A program made the position numbers and the translations under genes. A stretch of DNA of 64,000 nt from PALSA-1296 sp038210275 (lineage in GTDB: Bacteria; Bacteroidota; Ignavibacteria; Palsa-1295): the NCBI GenBank assembly GCA_038210275.1, contig JBBQWV010000015.1, positions 23,561 through 87,560 on the forward strand. Direction: 5' to 3'. Shown piece by piece: positions 8,093 to 18,060 of the stretch. A model generated the notes under the pieces. The model was given only the letters and a program-made list of their open reading frames with translations. It was not told the DNA's origin and did not search any database. Position 1 is the first letter of the stretch; each line of letters starts with the position of its first letter.

Positions 8093-11000
8093 TTATTTGC
8101 TGAGCGTCATTTTTCTGCTCAACTTGCTTACTTCACCATTAGCATTCACGAATGAAAGCTCATAGACGTAAGTACCGCTTGCAAGGTTTGTCACATTCAT
8201 ATTGAATGAGTTCTTACCCGTTGCATAGTCAACGCTGTTGACTGGCGTTGCCACTGTCTTACCGGTCATGTCAAGGATACGGATAGATACCGTTCCGTTC
8301 TCCGGTAATGTGAAGCCGAATACTGTCGAACCGCTGAACGGATTCGGGAAGTTCTGCTCAAGCGAGAACTCTACTCCCTCTCCGGTGCGACCGAACGATA
8401 CGGACTTGCTGGCTGAGCGTGATCCGTCAAGATCGACAGATACCACACGGTAGGTGAACGACTTGCCAACTTCGAACGCTGCAGGAGCAGTGTGCATTAA
8501 GCTGTAATTCGTTGCTGACGATGCTTTCGCTTCGCCAACCCAGTTCCAGTTGCTGCCATCAAGCATTTCAACTTCGTAATGATCGACACTCTTCTGAGTA
8601 GCTACAGACCATGTGATCTGGTTGCCGGTCTTGAGTGCTGAACCCTTTACGTCTGTGAACTCTACAGGTAACACCGTTCCACGGAAGCTCTGGATGAAAT
8701 CAAGAGCACCACGTAAGAGACGAGTTGATCCGCTGACATTCACCGGAAGAACTTCACCGTCACGGAAGTTTACAGACTGTAAACCATCTGCCCAGTCAAA
8801 GGCATAGAATACGACATTATAGGTTGAGCCTGTCCATGCCGTTGCTGCGCCGCTATCAAGCGGTGTTGACGGATGAATAGCATACGTATAACCTACACGA
8901 GAGATGTTCTCTCCAACTCCACCGGTAACAGGGTTCACCTTGATCACGTCTGGTGATGTGGCGAAAAGGCTGTCCGAGAACTTGAAGTAATTACCAACAC
9001 CGTTGATCAAACCGCGGTAAGCGGTCGGAAGCGCTGCTGGATAGTTCAAGCCCGGGTAGCGTGCGACATACTGGGTATGAAGCCAGTTTGCCATCAACTC
9101 CTGATCGGTGATAACGTTATTAAGCTGACGGAACGCAGAGGTCGGATCGTTATACTGCGCGATGTTCTCACCAGCAATAACAAGCGATTTCTTTGCCCAT
9201 GTCTGTCCTGCGCCGAGGTAACGGATGATTTCATTCTCTTCCTTCAAGCTGATAGCGCCAACGCCCAAAGGTCCGTTGTATGCCGTAGCCTGATTACCCA
9301 TTGACCAGACTACCGTCCACCATGGTGTGTAGTCGATATCGTTGGTTCCGAAAGCTACGCGGTCGATCGAATCGTACGGAACACCCAAGCGCTGCAATGC
9401 TGCTGCAACCGAGTCTTTATTCTTATTTCCCGGAGAACCTACGCCGTCATTGTAGTACGAGAGGACAACCGCTGCACGCTTGACAAGAAGTTTGAACGTC
9501 TTGCTTATGCTGTTATTGGCGTTGTTCTGATCAGGATCTACACTGACCGTTACGCGGAAGAGTTTACCCGCTTCGTTCACGATCGTAGGTCCGACGAAAT
9601 CAAGTGTCTTCGTCTCAGCGACAGCAAACGATACCTGCTGAACGCTGGTAGCGCTTCCGCCATTAAGCGGCGGCTGGTACAGATTCCATGTTGCACCGTT
9701 ATCTGTCGAAACATCGAGTCTCGAATAGACATTACGGTTGAATACCTGAATACCACCCTGATTCTTCACAATCGCCTGGATTGCAAGAGGATTCTCTGCC
9801 GTCACGTTCACAACACCGGCATTATCAGTAAGACCGCCCGGACGGGTGATCACCTGAACTGCCAAGTCATTCACGTACTGGAAGCCTTCGAACTCGTCAG
9901 CGCCGATATCCGGAGTGTTGTTCGCTACTAAGCGAGCTTCACCGTCAAAATCAAGCGTCTGAGTTCCTGTTCCCAACCATGCGCCGTTGTTCGAAGCAGG
10001 GCTTAAGATATAGGATGTTGCGTTTGGCATATGTAGTGAATCAGCTCCGAACATCGGATCACCCGTTACTGAGTGGATGTCCTGCTGAGTGTATGTACGC
10101 CAGTCGTTCAAACTCTTGAAATTACGAGTCTGAATGAATGTTCCGGTTGCGCGGTCATATTCAGAGACCGTTGCAAAAAGCGAAGCGTTACGGAAGTCGA
10201 AGTCATTATAATCCGAATTGATGTTCGCGACCATAGGACGCGGCACCGTAAGGTTATAGACAACGGCATTCACGTTTACATTCGTGTTCAAATCCTGGAG
10301 AATGTTATTCCAGAGGAACGGACGACCAACACGCGTCATCGAGATCATCGATGGTGCGTTGCCGACTGCAAATGAATTGTTGAATACTGAATCGTTATCA
10401 ACAAAATAAGTAGCCGCTGATGTAGAAATACTCATCGGTTGAATCGTCGTGTTATTCGACGGATTCAAGCGCATATCATAGATCATGTTGTTCGTGATGC
10501 GGTTTCTGGTAGAGACAGGAAGGGTCGAAAGTTTCTGACCTGATCCTGAACCCTGCGTATAAATCGTCGCAGCCTGCTGAATGTCAATACCAACCAAGGT
10601 ACTGGCTGTCGGAGGCAAAGCACGAAGTGCATGGATCTTGTTTGCGTCGATCCATAAGTTTATGCTGTTGCCGTTGGCTACGGAGATACCGCCGCCATAC
10701 GTCGAAGCGTTATAACCGGTAACCCAGCTCACTTCGTTATGCCCGAGGTACAAGCCGTCTTCGTTACCGATATTAGCACCGATACCGCCGATTGGGAATG
10801 CCTGAGATCCGATCGTGTTACGAGTGATACGGTTATTGTTGTTACGCTTATCAAAGAATACAGCCTGATTGATATCAAACAATGGAATCGTACCAATGTC
10901 CGAAATACCGACGTTCGCATTCCCGATCTCGTTATTATCAATCGTGATGTGATTGTTTGTTGCTGTATCCATAATTCCCTGCAAGAAAGAGGTGAATGTA

Positions 11001-13417
11001 TAGATGTTCTCCATGTGGATCACCTGTGAAGAGACTGCAGAGAGATTCGCATTATTGCGAAGCGTCATGTTCTTGAATGTCAAGTCATGTCTGCCGTAAG
11101 CTATATTGATGATACTTCCCGGAGTCGTGGACTGGTTGATGACCGTAATACCACGCTTGACAGGTTCTGCACTAAGAAGATCCGGTGTCGGAGCTAATTG
11201 GCTATTACCATCCCATACCATGTATGGGCATGACTTGTATGACCATGAGAAGCAATACTGCTTCGTACCGGTAAAGGTAATTGTTGGATTTACGCCTTTT
11301 TTCGGTTTCCAAGTCACAACTGCATTCGGACCTGTTCCGTTAATACCGGTGAAATCAACAGCAGTCGTCGGAGTTGAAACTGTCGTGTTACCATTCTCCG
11401 TGTAATTTGCATCCGTGAGGATGAGGTTCAAATTACCGCCGATTCCGCGGAAGCGACAAGAGTCAACTGCAGCAGAGATCGTCTGGAAACGCTGACCAAT
11501 GCCAACATTAATATCACCCTTCAAACGAGGGATGATGCTGAAATACGTGCATGCTGTATCGTTCGTGCGGTCGCCGTCGTTTGCCTGACGGGCAATAGCG
11601 CACATCTGATAGCATCCCGGAGCAAGAGTGCCAATATCATTGGTCGTGTTCGGAACGTAAGACGGGAATGACATTTTTACTGCGCCTGCATCAACGTTCA
11701 ACTCCGGCATGATCGTATCTGCCTTGAAGACGAGCGTGTTATCTGAGCAGCGACGGATCTGAAGTTGTACAGGAACATCGAACAGATCGGTCACACCGAC
11801 AGACTGGAAATAGGCAACCGGTTTGAAGCGAACTTTCTCCGGCTTTTCTTCCTGATCGTCTGGGTTTAAGATCGAAAGCGCTGCAACATCCGCTTCATAA
11901 CGAACTAAGAATGAATTGCAAACCGTATCGTCTAAATGGTTCTGATCACTTCCGAGCAAGGTGAATCCGCACATCGTGTACGCACCGTTTTGAGTCGGTG
12001 TGAAATCCTTGAAGTTGGTATCACGAATTTGGCTGGATAACCAGTTATTAAGAATCTGTGTATCGCGATAGACTACCACTCCCTGTGGATTGGTGATATA
12101 GATCGATACCGGAACGCCCGTCTGGTCATTCACGCCGAGGTTGCGGAATTCAAAGCTCACCGGCGTAGGAATAGCGAGCGGTGTTCTTGAGCCTAATACC
12201 GGAATCAACGGCTTAATTGCAGCAACGTTGTTCGGTGGGCTGATAATAAATTGTGTCTTTAAGATATTATCCGAAGGAAATTGATCAGCTGGCGTTGACG
12301 TATTCACCGTCCAAGTCATCGTATAGAGACCGTAGTTGACAGGTGTATAGTTCGGGAATGTGATCGAAGGGCTGTTGCCGCCGCGAGGCAACGGTATTTG
12401 TGCAGCCGTCAGGTTCACATTGTTATCATAAGGATTTGTTGGATCGCCGGTGATCACCAAACGTAAATTCACTGCCGTCATTGCAAATCTGCCTTCGTTG
12501 GCGATTTTAGCTGTAGGAGTGATAGCGTTATTGATCAATAAGATCTGACCATTAGCAGGGTAAGTGCTCGGATTCGACCAGGATAAGTTATAATCATAAC
12601 GAATTTGGAACGAGTAATTCCACGTTGGGAATTTATAGTTCTCGTTATCGTAACAACCGCAAGTAGTATTGATCGGAGCATTACCATTGCCCGGATCGGT
12701 ATTACAAGCAATAGAAACATAATTTCCGCAAGTTGCGTTAACCTTCAAACCAATACCGATCGTTTCACCATAGTTATAGTTAACAGTACCGGGGCTGGAA
12801 GCAGGTCCGTAGTTGAAGTCAATACGTGAAACAGTAGCGCCGTTGGCTGCAACTTCATAAAGAACAGCCTGATAATTACAGGTGTTTGTGAAATAGACAT
12901 TCTGCCAATTCTGCGTTTCAAAAGTAACAGTACGGTTCGGTGAAGTACCGAATATAGCGTATGTGCTTTTTCCGCCCGCATTGTAGTGGTAGCCAGCGTA
13001 AGGGCGGATGGTATTATTTGAATAATAACCATAGCCATACTGAGGGTAACCAAACTGGTTCTGGGTAAAACCGCAGCCATAGTAAGAGCCGTAATCATAT
13101 GTTTGACCGTCAGGCCATTGAGCCGAACCGCCAACAATGATATCTCCATCTTGCTCAACCTTTACCTTGTTGGTAACGGTATTGACAAAACGGAAGTTAA
13201 ACGGCAAGGTGATCTCGTTGGAGACCTTGTAGTATTCGTACTGATTAGCAGCGGTGATTTCGCTGATATCAGAACCCTGGCCAGCTATCGAACTCCAAGC
13301 GTTATGATTGGTAGTGATATCGTAGCTGGTAATGGTATATTGTGCATGCGCAGCAGGCACTACTGCCAGCCAAGCAAACGCCAATAAACCAAGAACTAAA
13401 GCGTAGATTTTTTTCAT
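8093..13417 (-). CDS. Giant T9SS-secreted multidomain protein
   Basis: 1774 residues. It has a signal peptide (MKKIYALVLGLLAFAWLAVVPAAHAQ). Residues about 100-150 form an unusual Tyr/Gly/Asn-rich patch (YDYGSYYGCGFTQNQFGY, GYGYYSNN). Two or three CARDB/Ig-like modules follow (about 280-620), then GQRFQTISAAVDSCRFRGIGG opening a right-handed parallel beta-helix (about 640-1180, many short asparagine-rich turns), another adhesin-like module (VNDLAVQVITRPGG), a region resembling a glutamine-amidotransferase-like fold (LSYYNDG, VIAGENIAQ), a fibronectin-like domain and a C-terminal sorting domain (EQNFPNPFSGSTVFGFTLPE, then MTGKTV, ending RKMTLSK). Export is through the Sec and type IX systems; a surface adhesin or polysaccharide-binding role is plausible, not shown. 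Monocistronic. Confidence 0.85.
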   Translation of the reverse strand: MKKIYALVLGLLAFAWLAVVPAAHAQYTITSYDITTNHNAWSSIAGQGSDISEITAANQYEYYKVSNEITLPFNFRFVNTVTNKVKVEQDGDIIVGGSAQWPDGQTYDYGSYYGCGFTQNQFGYPQYGYGYYSNNTIRPYAGYHYNAGGKSTYAIFGTSPNRTVTFETQNWQNVYFTNTCNYQAVLYEVAANGATVSRIDFNYGPASSPGTVNYNYGETIGIGLKVNATCGNYVSIACNTDPGNGNAPINTTCGCYDNENYKFPTWNYSFQIRYDYNLSWSNPSTYPANGQILLINNAITPTAKIANEGRFAMTAVNLRLVITGDPTNPYDNNVNLTAAQIPLPRGGNSPSITFPNYTPVNYGLYTMTWTVNTSTPADQFPSDNILKTQFIISPPNNVAAIKPLIPVLGSRTPLAIPTPVSFEFRNLGVNDQTGVPVSIYITNPQGVVVYRDTQILNNWLSSQIRDTNFKDFTPTQNGAYTMCGFTLLGSDQNHLDDTVCNSFLVRYEADVAALSILNPDDQEEKPEKVRFKPVAYFQSVGVTDLFDVPVQLQIRRCSDNTLVFKADTIMPELNVDAGAVKMSFPSYVPNTTNDIGTLAPGCYQMCAIARQANDGDRTNDTACTYFSIIPRLKGDINVGIGQRFQTISAAVDSCRFRGIGGNLNLILTDANYTENGNTTVSTPTTAVDFTGINGTGPNAVVTWKPKKGVNPTITFTGTKQYCFSWSYKSCPYMVWDGNSQLAPTPDLLSAEPVKRGITVINQSTTPGSIINIAYGRHDLTFKNMTLRNNANLSAVSSQVIHMENIYTFTSFLQGIMDTATNNHITIDNNEIGNANVGISDIGTIPLFDINQAVFFDKRNNNNRITRNTIGSQAFPIGGIGANIGNEDGLYLGHNEVSWVTGYNASTYGGGISVANGNSINLWIDANKIHALRALPPTASTLVGIDIQQAATIYTQGSGSGQKLSTLPVSTRNRITNNMIYDMRLNPSNNTTIQPMSISTSAATYFVDNDSVFNNSFAVGNAPSMISMTRVGRPFLWNNILQDLNTNVNVNAVVYNLTVPRPMVANINSDYNDFDFRNASLFATVSEYDRATGTFIQTRNFKSLNDWRTYTQQDIHSVTGDPMFGADSLHMPNATSYILSPASNNGAWLGTGTQTLDFDGEARLVANNTPDIGADEFEGFQYVNDLAVQVITRPGGLTDNAGVVNVTAENPLAIQAIVKNQGGIQVFNRNVYSRLDVSTDNGATWNLYQPPLNGGSATSVQQVSFAVAETKTLDFVGPTIVNEAGKLFRVTVSVDPDQNNANNSISKTFKLLVKRAAVVLSYYNDGVGSPGNKNKDSVAAALQRLGVPYDSIDRVAFGTNDIDYTPWWTVVWSMGNQATAYNGPLGVGAISLKEENEIIRYLGAGQTWAKKSLVIAGENIAQYNDPTSAFRQLNNVITDQELMANWLHTQYVARYPGLNYPAALPTAYRGLINGVGNYFKFSDSLFATSPDVIKVNPVTGGVGENISRVGYTYAIHPSTPLDSGAATAWTGSTYNVVFYAFDWADGLQSVNFRDGEVLPVNVSGSTRLLRGALDFIQSFRGTVLPVEFTDVKGSALKTGNQITWSVATQKSVDHYEVEMLDGSNWNWVGEAKASSATNYSLMHTAPAAFEVGKSFTYRVVSVDLDGSRSASKSVSFGRTGEGVEFSLEQNFPNPFSGSTVFGFTLPENGTVSIRILDMTGKTVATPVNSVDYATGKNSFNMNVTNLASGTYVYELSFVNANGEVSKLSRKMTLSK

Positions 13418-13738
13418 GTCTGTAATACGTTAATTATGAAGTTGGAAATGTTATTTATTTTCAAAATTCTCCCGGAAAATACCTCTCCAACCAGAGATCG
13501 ATCCGTTTCCTACAAAACAATGACACGCGAACATACCAATTTGTGACACTCCCTAAAAATTATTTTTTTGGGGAAATAGTCACCTTGGCACTATATTCGA
13601 ACTTCAAATATACGGAATATTTTGGGGTTTCGTTCAAAATCCGTATTTTTCTCCTAAAACCGGCAATCTGAAATAATGTGGGTAAATAATATTATTGAGA
13701 GCTGGGCACACTGCCGCCAATGGTAATGTTGAGTATTT
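13418..13738. other. Divergent intergenic region
   Basis: 321 bases between the divergent giant T9SS gene and the glycosyltransferase gene. It holds the probable minus-strand promoter at 13605-13638 and a plus-strand -7-like box at 13724-13731 (TAATGTTG, one mismatch) seven bases before the ATG at 13739. The minus-strand transcript would have a leader of about 180 bases in which I see no convincing ORF or strong hairpin. Confidence 0.6.
13605..13638 (-). promoter_or_regulatory. Bacteroidota-type promoter of the giant T9SS gene
   Basis: On the minus strand a TTTG (-33) at 13638-13635 is followed after 22 bases by TATATTTG (-7, consensus TAnnTTTG) at 13612-13605. The transcript would start near 13598 and carry a long leader. 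Confidence 0.6.
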
Positions 13739-15043
13739 ATGCGAGTTTTTCCGTTTCGAAAAGCTAATCTCTATCTTTATCCACTTCTTGCAGCCACCGT
13801 CCTCCGGTTGGCGGCTCTTCCATTTATTGATCTTTCAACGAAGGCTTTATTGGAGTATGGTATCATTGCCCGAAATCTCTTGGCTGGTTTAGGGTATTCT
13901 TTCTCATGGCTTCATACCGATAGCAGCATCGTTGTTCTCCCTACGGCTTATATGCCGCCGGGACAGGTTTTTATCCATTACGGTATTCTTTCAGTCTTCG
14001 GCGAAAGTTCAGTGGGGGTGATCGCTCTCTATATTTTTCAGATCATTCAAGTATGCGCCTTCATCTATCTGATAGGCAAGATAAGCGCACTTCTTTTTGA
14101 CTCAAAGAAAGCAACACTTACCACGATCTGGCTCGCGGCGATCTACCCACCCTTCATTTATGTAACGATGACGTTCGGAGTAACAAGTTCGGCGCTTCTG
14201 CTTAATGCGCTCGTACTCTATATAGGTGTCCGATTTTCTGAAGCATTGCGAAGTGGTAGGAATTATAAAAAGCTCACTCTTGCCTTTGGCGGATGCTGCG
14301 GATTACTTTTGCTTTTCAGGGGAGAATCACCCATCATTATTCTCGGAACATTGGCGCTGATTCTTTATTCAAATCGGGATAAGTTGAGGCGGTCTCTTCT
14401 CTGGATCAGTTTTGGAGGACTGACATCACTTGCAATTCTCTCTCCGTGGATAATCCGAAATTATATAGAATTTGACCGCTTCATTCCGATTAGTACCAAT
14501 AGCGGGTTTAATTTTTGGCGCGGAAATAATCCTCAGTCCTCCGGAAGCGCATGGACTGAAAGCGGGGGACCGCTTTGGTCATCAGATGAAATTTGGCATG
14601 AGCTTGAGCCTTACCTTGATCAAAAAGGAGATTACGATAAAATTAATTCTGAAGTTCATAGCAGAGAGGCATGGAAATGGATTCGGGAGAATCCAACAGT
14701 AGCCGGACTGCTCTCATTAAAGAAAGCTGCGATCCTCTGGACAGTGGATATTCGCAATAAAATGGGAGGGACGTTTGCATATATAATACTGTATGGCTTG
14801 ACACTTGCCTCGCTCATTGTGGGAATATATTATGTTCGCCGAAATAAGGTTTCGCAAACAAACGAGAATGCAAGGATAGGATTTCAGATAATGATCCTAT
14901 GGTGTATTCTGATGACGATCATCTCAATGATATTCTTTCCATTACCTCGATTTCAGGTGCTGCTTATAGGGATTTACTTCCCAATTATAGGATATGGGGT
15001 TTCAGAGCTTACAGAGCGTTACTTTCCAAAACAAAAGTCGTAG
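13739..15043 (+). CDS. GT-C membrane glycosyltransferase, GT39/ArnT-like
   Basis: 434 residues, about ten transmembrane segments. Members of this group transfer sugars from a polyprenyl-phosphate donor to proteins or lipids on the outer face of the inner membrane. Visible: a long first periplasmic loop after TM1 containing EYGIIARNLLAGLGYS and an acidic residue near the N-terminus (FIDLS), a GESP loop, SPWIIRNYIEFDRFIPISTN followed by GFNFWRGNNP, which is typical of this family, and a C-terminal run of hydrophobic segments. Acceptor unknown; envelope glycan or glycoprotein is likely. It is followed after 71 bases by the PTPS gene on the same strand. Confidence 0.8.
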   Translation: MRVFPFRKANLYLYPLLAATVLRLAALPFIDLSTKALLEYGIIARNLLAGLGYSFSWLHTDSSIVVLPTAYMPPGQVFIHYGILSVFGESSVGVIALYIFQIIQVCAFIYLIGKISALLFDSKKATLTTIWLAAIYPPFIYVTMTFGVTSSALLLNALVLYIGVRFSEALRSGRNYKKLTLAFGGCCGLLLLFRGESPIIILGTLALILYSNRDKLRRSLLWISFGGLTSLAILSPWIIRNYIEFDRFIPISTNSGFNFWRGNNPQSSGSAWTESGGPLWSSDEIWHELEPYLDQKGDYDKINSEVHSREAWKWIRENPTVAGLLSLKKAAILWTVDIRNKMGGTFAYIILYGLTLASLIVGIYYVRRNKVSQTNENARIGFQIMILWCILMTIISMIFFPLPRFQVLLIGIYFPIIGYGVSELTERYFPKQKS

Positions 15044-15114
15044 GAGACTTCAGATTTTTTTGGCAAGGAAATATTCTCAGATTTTGTTACTACACTCACT
15101 ATTGCCAATTCATT

Positions 15115-15597
15115 ATGATTTACGTTACTCGTAAAGCCCATTTTTCTGCTGCGCATCGTCTGTATAATCCGACGTTCTCGGATGAGCGGAATGAGGCAAC
15201 CTTCGATAAGTGCAACAATCCAATGGGGCATGGGCATAATTATACTATAGAGGTAACCGTTGCCGGAATCCCAGACCCACTGACAGGATACGTCATTGAT
15301 CTGAAAAAACTTTCGGCGTTAATGGATGAATATATTATTGATAAGGTTGACCATAAGCATTTGAATTTTGATGTTCCTGAACTTCGAGGAATTATCCCGA
15401 CAGCGGAAAATATTGCGGTGGTATTCTGGCAGATGTTGGAAACGAAGATCACAAGCGGCAAACTTCATGCGATAAAGGTTTTTGAAAGTGATAATAATTT
15501 TGTTGAATATAAAGGCGAACCGGTAGGAAAGATCGCACGGTATGAAGATCATGCCAATGTGAATATAGAAAAAACTTTTCTGCCGTTAACCAACTGA
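15115..15597 (+). CDS. 6-pyruvoyl-tetrahydropterin synthase family protein, mammalian-type motif
   Basis: 160 residues from the ATG giving MIYVTRKAHFSAAHRLY; the frame is open further upstream but inside the preceding gene. Zinc ligands are the first His (FSAAHRL) and the GHGH pair; the catalytic cysteine is in KCNNPMGHGHNY. Cys-five residues-HGH is the spacing known for true PTPS (biopterin pathway), whereas QueD has Cys-three-HGH. DHKHLN and the C-terminal E in VFESDNNFVEY complete the T-fold active site. It turns 7,8-dihydroneopterin triphosphate into 6-pyruvoyl-tetrahydropterin. folE, which makes the substrate, starts 5 bases later. A queuosine role (QueD) is the alternative. Confidence 0.88.
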   Translation: MIYVTRKAHFSAAHRLYNPTFSDERNEATFDKCNNPMGHGHNYTIEVTVAGIPDPLTGYVIDLKKLSALMDEYIIDKVDHKHLNFDVPELRGIIPTAENIAVVFWQMLETKITSGKLHAIKVFESDNNFVEYKGEPVGKIARYEDHANVNIEKTFLPLTN

Positions 15598-15602
15598 TAC
15601 GT

Positions 15603-16283
15603 ATGACACCAATAACAACATTACCCGGACAATTAGAAACAACAGACCATCTTTCACACGACGAGCTGGAAAGCATGGAGTTAGGGAAAAATGAGCTTCC
15701 GTACCAGAAAGAAGGAATGGCATCCGATCCGATGATTCGTGCGCTTACTCGCTCATTACTTATTGAATTGGGAGAAGATCCTGATCGCTGCGGCTTAAAA
15801 AGCACTCCGCATCGCGTTGCAAAATCCATGAAATATCTGACAAGCGGATATGATATGGATATTGAGAAAGTCTTGAACGGTGCGATCTTCAAAGAAGAGT
15901 ACGATGAAATGGTCATCGTCAAAGATATAGATTTTTTCTCGCTCTGCGAACATCACATGTTGCCGTTCTTCGGTAAAGCACATATCGCTTATATTCCAAA
16001 AGGCAAGATCGTTGGGCTTTCGAAGTTACCGAGGATCGTTGAAGTGTTTTCGCGCCGTTTACAGGTTCAGGAGCGCATGACGCGACAAATCGCTGATACG
16101 CTTATGGAGCATTTACAGCCGCAGGGAGTTGCCGTTGTCACGGAAGCTCATCACTTATGTATGATGATGCGCGGAGTTGAAAAGCAAAATTCTGTTACGA
16201 CTGCAAGTGCGATGACCGGAGTCTTCAAAGAATCGCAGACACGAGCGGAGTTTATGACGCTGATCGGGAGCAGGCTATCGTAA
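15603..16283 (+). CDS. folE: GTP cyclohydrolase I
   Basis: 226 residues. It converts GTP to 7,8-dihydroneopterin triphosphate, first step of folate and biopterin synthesis. Visible: LGEDPDRCGLKSTPHRVA, FFSLCEHHMLPFFGKAHIAYIP (zinc Cys and catalytic His pair), KIVGLSKLPRIVEVFSRRLQVQERMT, and EAHHLCMMMRGVEKQNS with the second zinc cysteine. The first 45 residues are an acidic extension before the domain. Pairs with the upstream PTPS gene. Confidence 0.97.
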   Translation: MTPITTLPGQLETTDHLSHDELESMELGKNELPYQKEGMASDPMIRALTRSLLIELGEDPDRCGLKSTPHRVAKSMKYLTSGYDMDIEKVLNGAIFKEEYDEMVIVKDIDFFSLCEHHMLPFFGKAHIAYIPKGKIVGLSKLPRIVEVFSRRLQVQERMTRQIADTLMEHLQPQGVAVVTEAHHLCMMMRGVEKQNSVTTASAMTGVFKESQTRAEFMTLIGSRLS

Positions 16284-16293
16284 TTTTTTCCTT

Positions 16294-17592
16294 CTAAGCC
16301 GCCAATGCTAATAGTCTCTCAACTCTTTCCAAATTTCTGTGATGTACTGAAAGTTTTAATATCACAGACTTCTCACCAAACTTGCGATCTGTAACTTCGG
16401 CAAGTTCATGAAGGCGTGAGGCTATCTCATAATGACCGAGCGGCACTTCAACCGTCATCTCGCTTGATGATTCAGAAATAACTTTTTCGATCTCCTCTTT
16501 TAGCGCAGTAATACCAACGCCTTTCGATGCGCTGATGAAGACACAATGTTTATAATGCGCATGAAGCTCTTCGAATTTATGGCGATCTTCTTTTGGGACA
16601 AGATCGGTTTTATTAAAGACCATGATCACAGGCTTGTCGTTCGCATTGAGAGATTCTAATGTTTGTTCGACGACCGTAATATGTTCATCCATATCGGTAT
16701 GATGCACATCAACTACATGCAGTAAAATATCTGCCTGCTCAACTTCAGCAAGTGTAGATCGGAACGAAGCGATAAGCTTCGGAGGAAGTTTGCGAATAAA
16801 GCCTACGGTATCAGTGAGTAAAATTTTCCTCCCATGTGATAAGCCGACTGCGCGAGTCGTTGCATCGAGCGTTGCAAAAAGCCTGTCTTCGACAAATACA
16901 TCTCCGGCTGAGATCGTATTCAGAAGTGAAGATTTTCCTGCGTTCGTATAACCGACAAGCGCAACTCTTGCAAGTTCATCGGACGAGCCTTCACGCCGTG
17001 TCTGCTGCTGACGTTCGATCGCGACAAGTTTATCTTTAAGTTTTGAAATTCTGGTATTAATAAGACGGCGATCAGTTTCGATCTGCGTTTCGCCGGGTCC
17101 TTTCGTACCAATGCCGCCATATTGTTTGGATAAGTGCGTCCATTGACGAGTCAAACGTGGAAGGAAATATTCAAGCTGCGCAAGCTCGATCTGCGTTTTT
17201 GCTTCGCTCGTTCTTGCGCGAGATGCAAAAATATCGAGAATAAGTCCGCTCCGGTCAAGCACTTTAATACCTAACTCAGTTTCCAGATTGCGAACTTGCA
17301 CCGGAGAAAGATCGTCATCGAAGATCACGAGCTGAAGCGAAAGCATTTCGGCATGACCTTTTAATTCTGCTACTTTTCCCTTGCCAAGATAGGTAGCGCC
17401 ATCAGGCAGAGCTTTCTCCTGCGTCATACGCAAGAGCACATCGGCTCCGGCAGTATCGGCTAATTGAACAAGTTCATCGAGATGCTCAGCGGCTTCGCGG
17501 CGGGATGATTCTTTATTGGAGCGAATAAGTACGACAACAGCAGCGCGCTCCCGCTCCTTGTTGGTAGAAAAATAGGCGTATGTGTCTTTCAA
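16294..17592 (-). CDS. hflX: Ribosome-associated GTPase HflX
   Basis: 432 residues. HflX binds 50S subunits and splits stalled or heat-damaged ribosomes. The N-terminal domain has the family hallmarks LGKGKVAEL and FDDDLSPVQVRNLE, then ASRARTSEAKTQIELAQL and the conserved GPGETQIETDRR helix; the G domain has G1 GYTNAGKSS (about 212), G3 DTVGFIRKLPP, G4 NKTD and G5 SASKG. It converges with folE (10 bases apart) and follows the PIN-domain gene by 12 bases, probably in one transcript. Confidence 0.96.
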   Translation of the reverse strand: MKDTYAYFSTNKERERAAVVVLIRSNKESSRREAAEHLDELVQLADTAGADVLLRMTQEKALPDGATYLGKGKVAELKGHAEMLSLQLVIFDDDLSPVQVRNLETELGIKVLDRSGLILDIFASRARTSEAKTQIELAQLEYFLPRLTRQWTHLSKQYGGIGTKGPGETQIETDRRLINTRISKLKDKLVAIERQQQTRREGSSDELARVALVGYTNAGKSSLLNTISAGDVFVEDRLFATLDATTRAVGLSHGRKILLTDTVGFIRKLPPKLIASFRSTLAEVEQADILLHVVDVHHTDMDEHITVVEQTLESLNANDKPVIMVFNKTDLVPKEDRHKFEELHAHYKHCVFISASKGVGITALKEEIEKVISESSSEMTVEVPLGHYEIASRLHELAEVTDRKFGEKSVILKLSVHHRNLERVERLLALAA

Positions 17593-17604
17593 ATGTTTTT
17601 TTAC

Positions 17605-18060
17605 TTAGGCTGACAGAATTTCTTCCATCGTAAAAATAGTAATAATTGAAGAAAAACGTTCGAAATCTTTTTTATTTTGTGTAATGAGTGTAGAAATATT
17701 ATGAGCCATCATTGTAGCAACGATATTTGCATCATGAATCTTTCTTCCTCTGATTATGACTTTTTCCAAAATACTTAGAAGATTGGACGTAACCTTTGCG
17801 TCGTCTTCAGCTATACTAAAAGTATTTTCAAATAAACAAATCCTTTCAACAATGAGTGGTATTGGAAGTGGTTTAATTGCAGGATCTACCTTCGTTACCG
17901 CTGAGATATACTCTCGTAAAATTTGACGACTAATCCATAAATTTTCATACTGGTTATCTATCTTTTCTAAAGATTTTAAGGCAATCGAATGAAAGGGAGT
18001 CTCAATAATATTCGCGTAAACCAAGATATTCGTGTCAATAAATATCGATCTATCGTCCAT
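17605..18060 (-). CDS. PIN-domain ribonuclease, VapC-like toxin
   Basis: About 151 residues from the ATG giving MDDRSIFIDTNIL; in-frame ATGs at 18066 and 18069 are alternatives. PIN metal-binding acidic residues are visible: D in IFIDTNILVYAN, E in ILREYISAV, D in KIHDANIVATMM, and D in NKKDFERF. VapC-type toxins cleave RNA, often tRNA, when freed from the antitoxin. The gene overlaps the end of the upstream antitoxin-like gene, which is typical of type II TA pairs. It is AT-rich compared with nadA and hflX, suggesting acquisition. Confidence 0.85.
   Translation of the reverse strand: MDDRSIFIDTNILVYANIIETPFHSIALKSLEKIDNQYENLWISRQILREYISAVTKVDPAIKPLPIPLIVERICLFENTFSIAEDDAKVTSNLLSILEKVIIRGRKIHDANIVATMMAHNISTLITQNKKDFERFSSIITIFTMEEILSA

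Noticed and set aside
14899..15114. Upstream extension of the PTPS gene (72 codons)
   Set aside because: It overlaps the glycosyltransferase gene and the family start is MIYVTRKAHFSAAHR at 15115.
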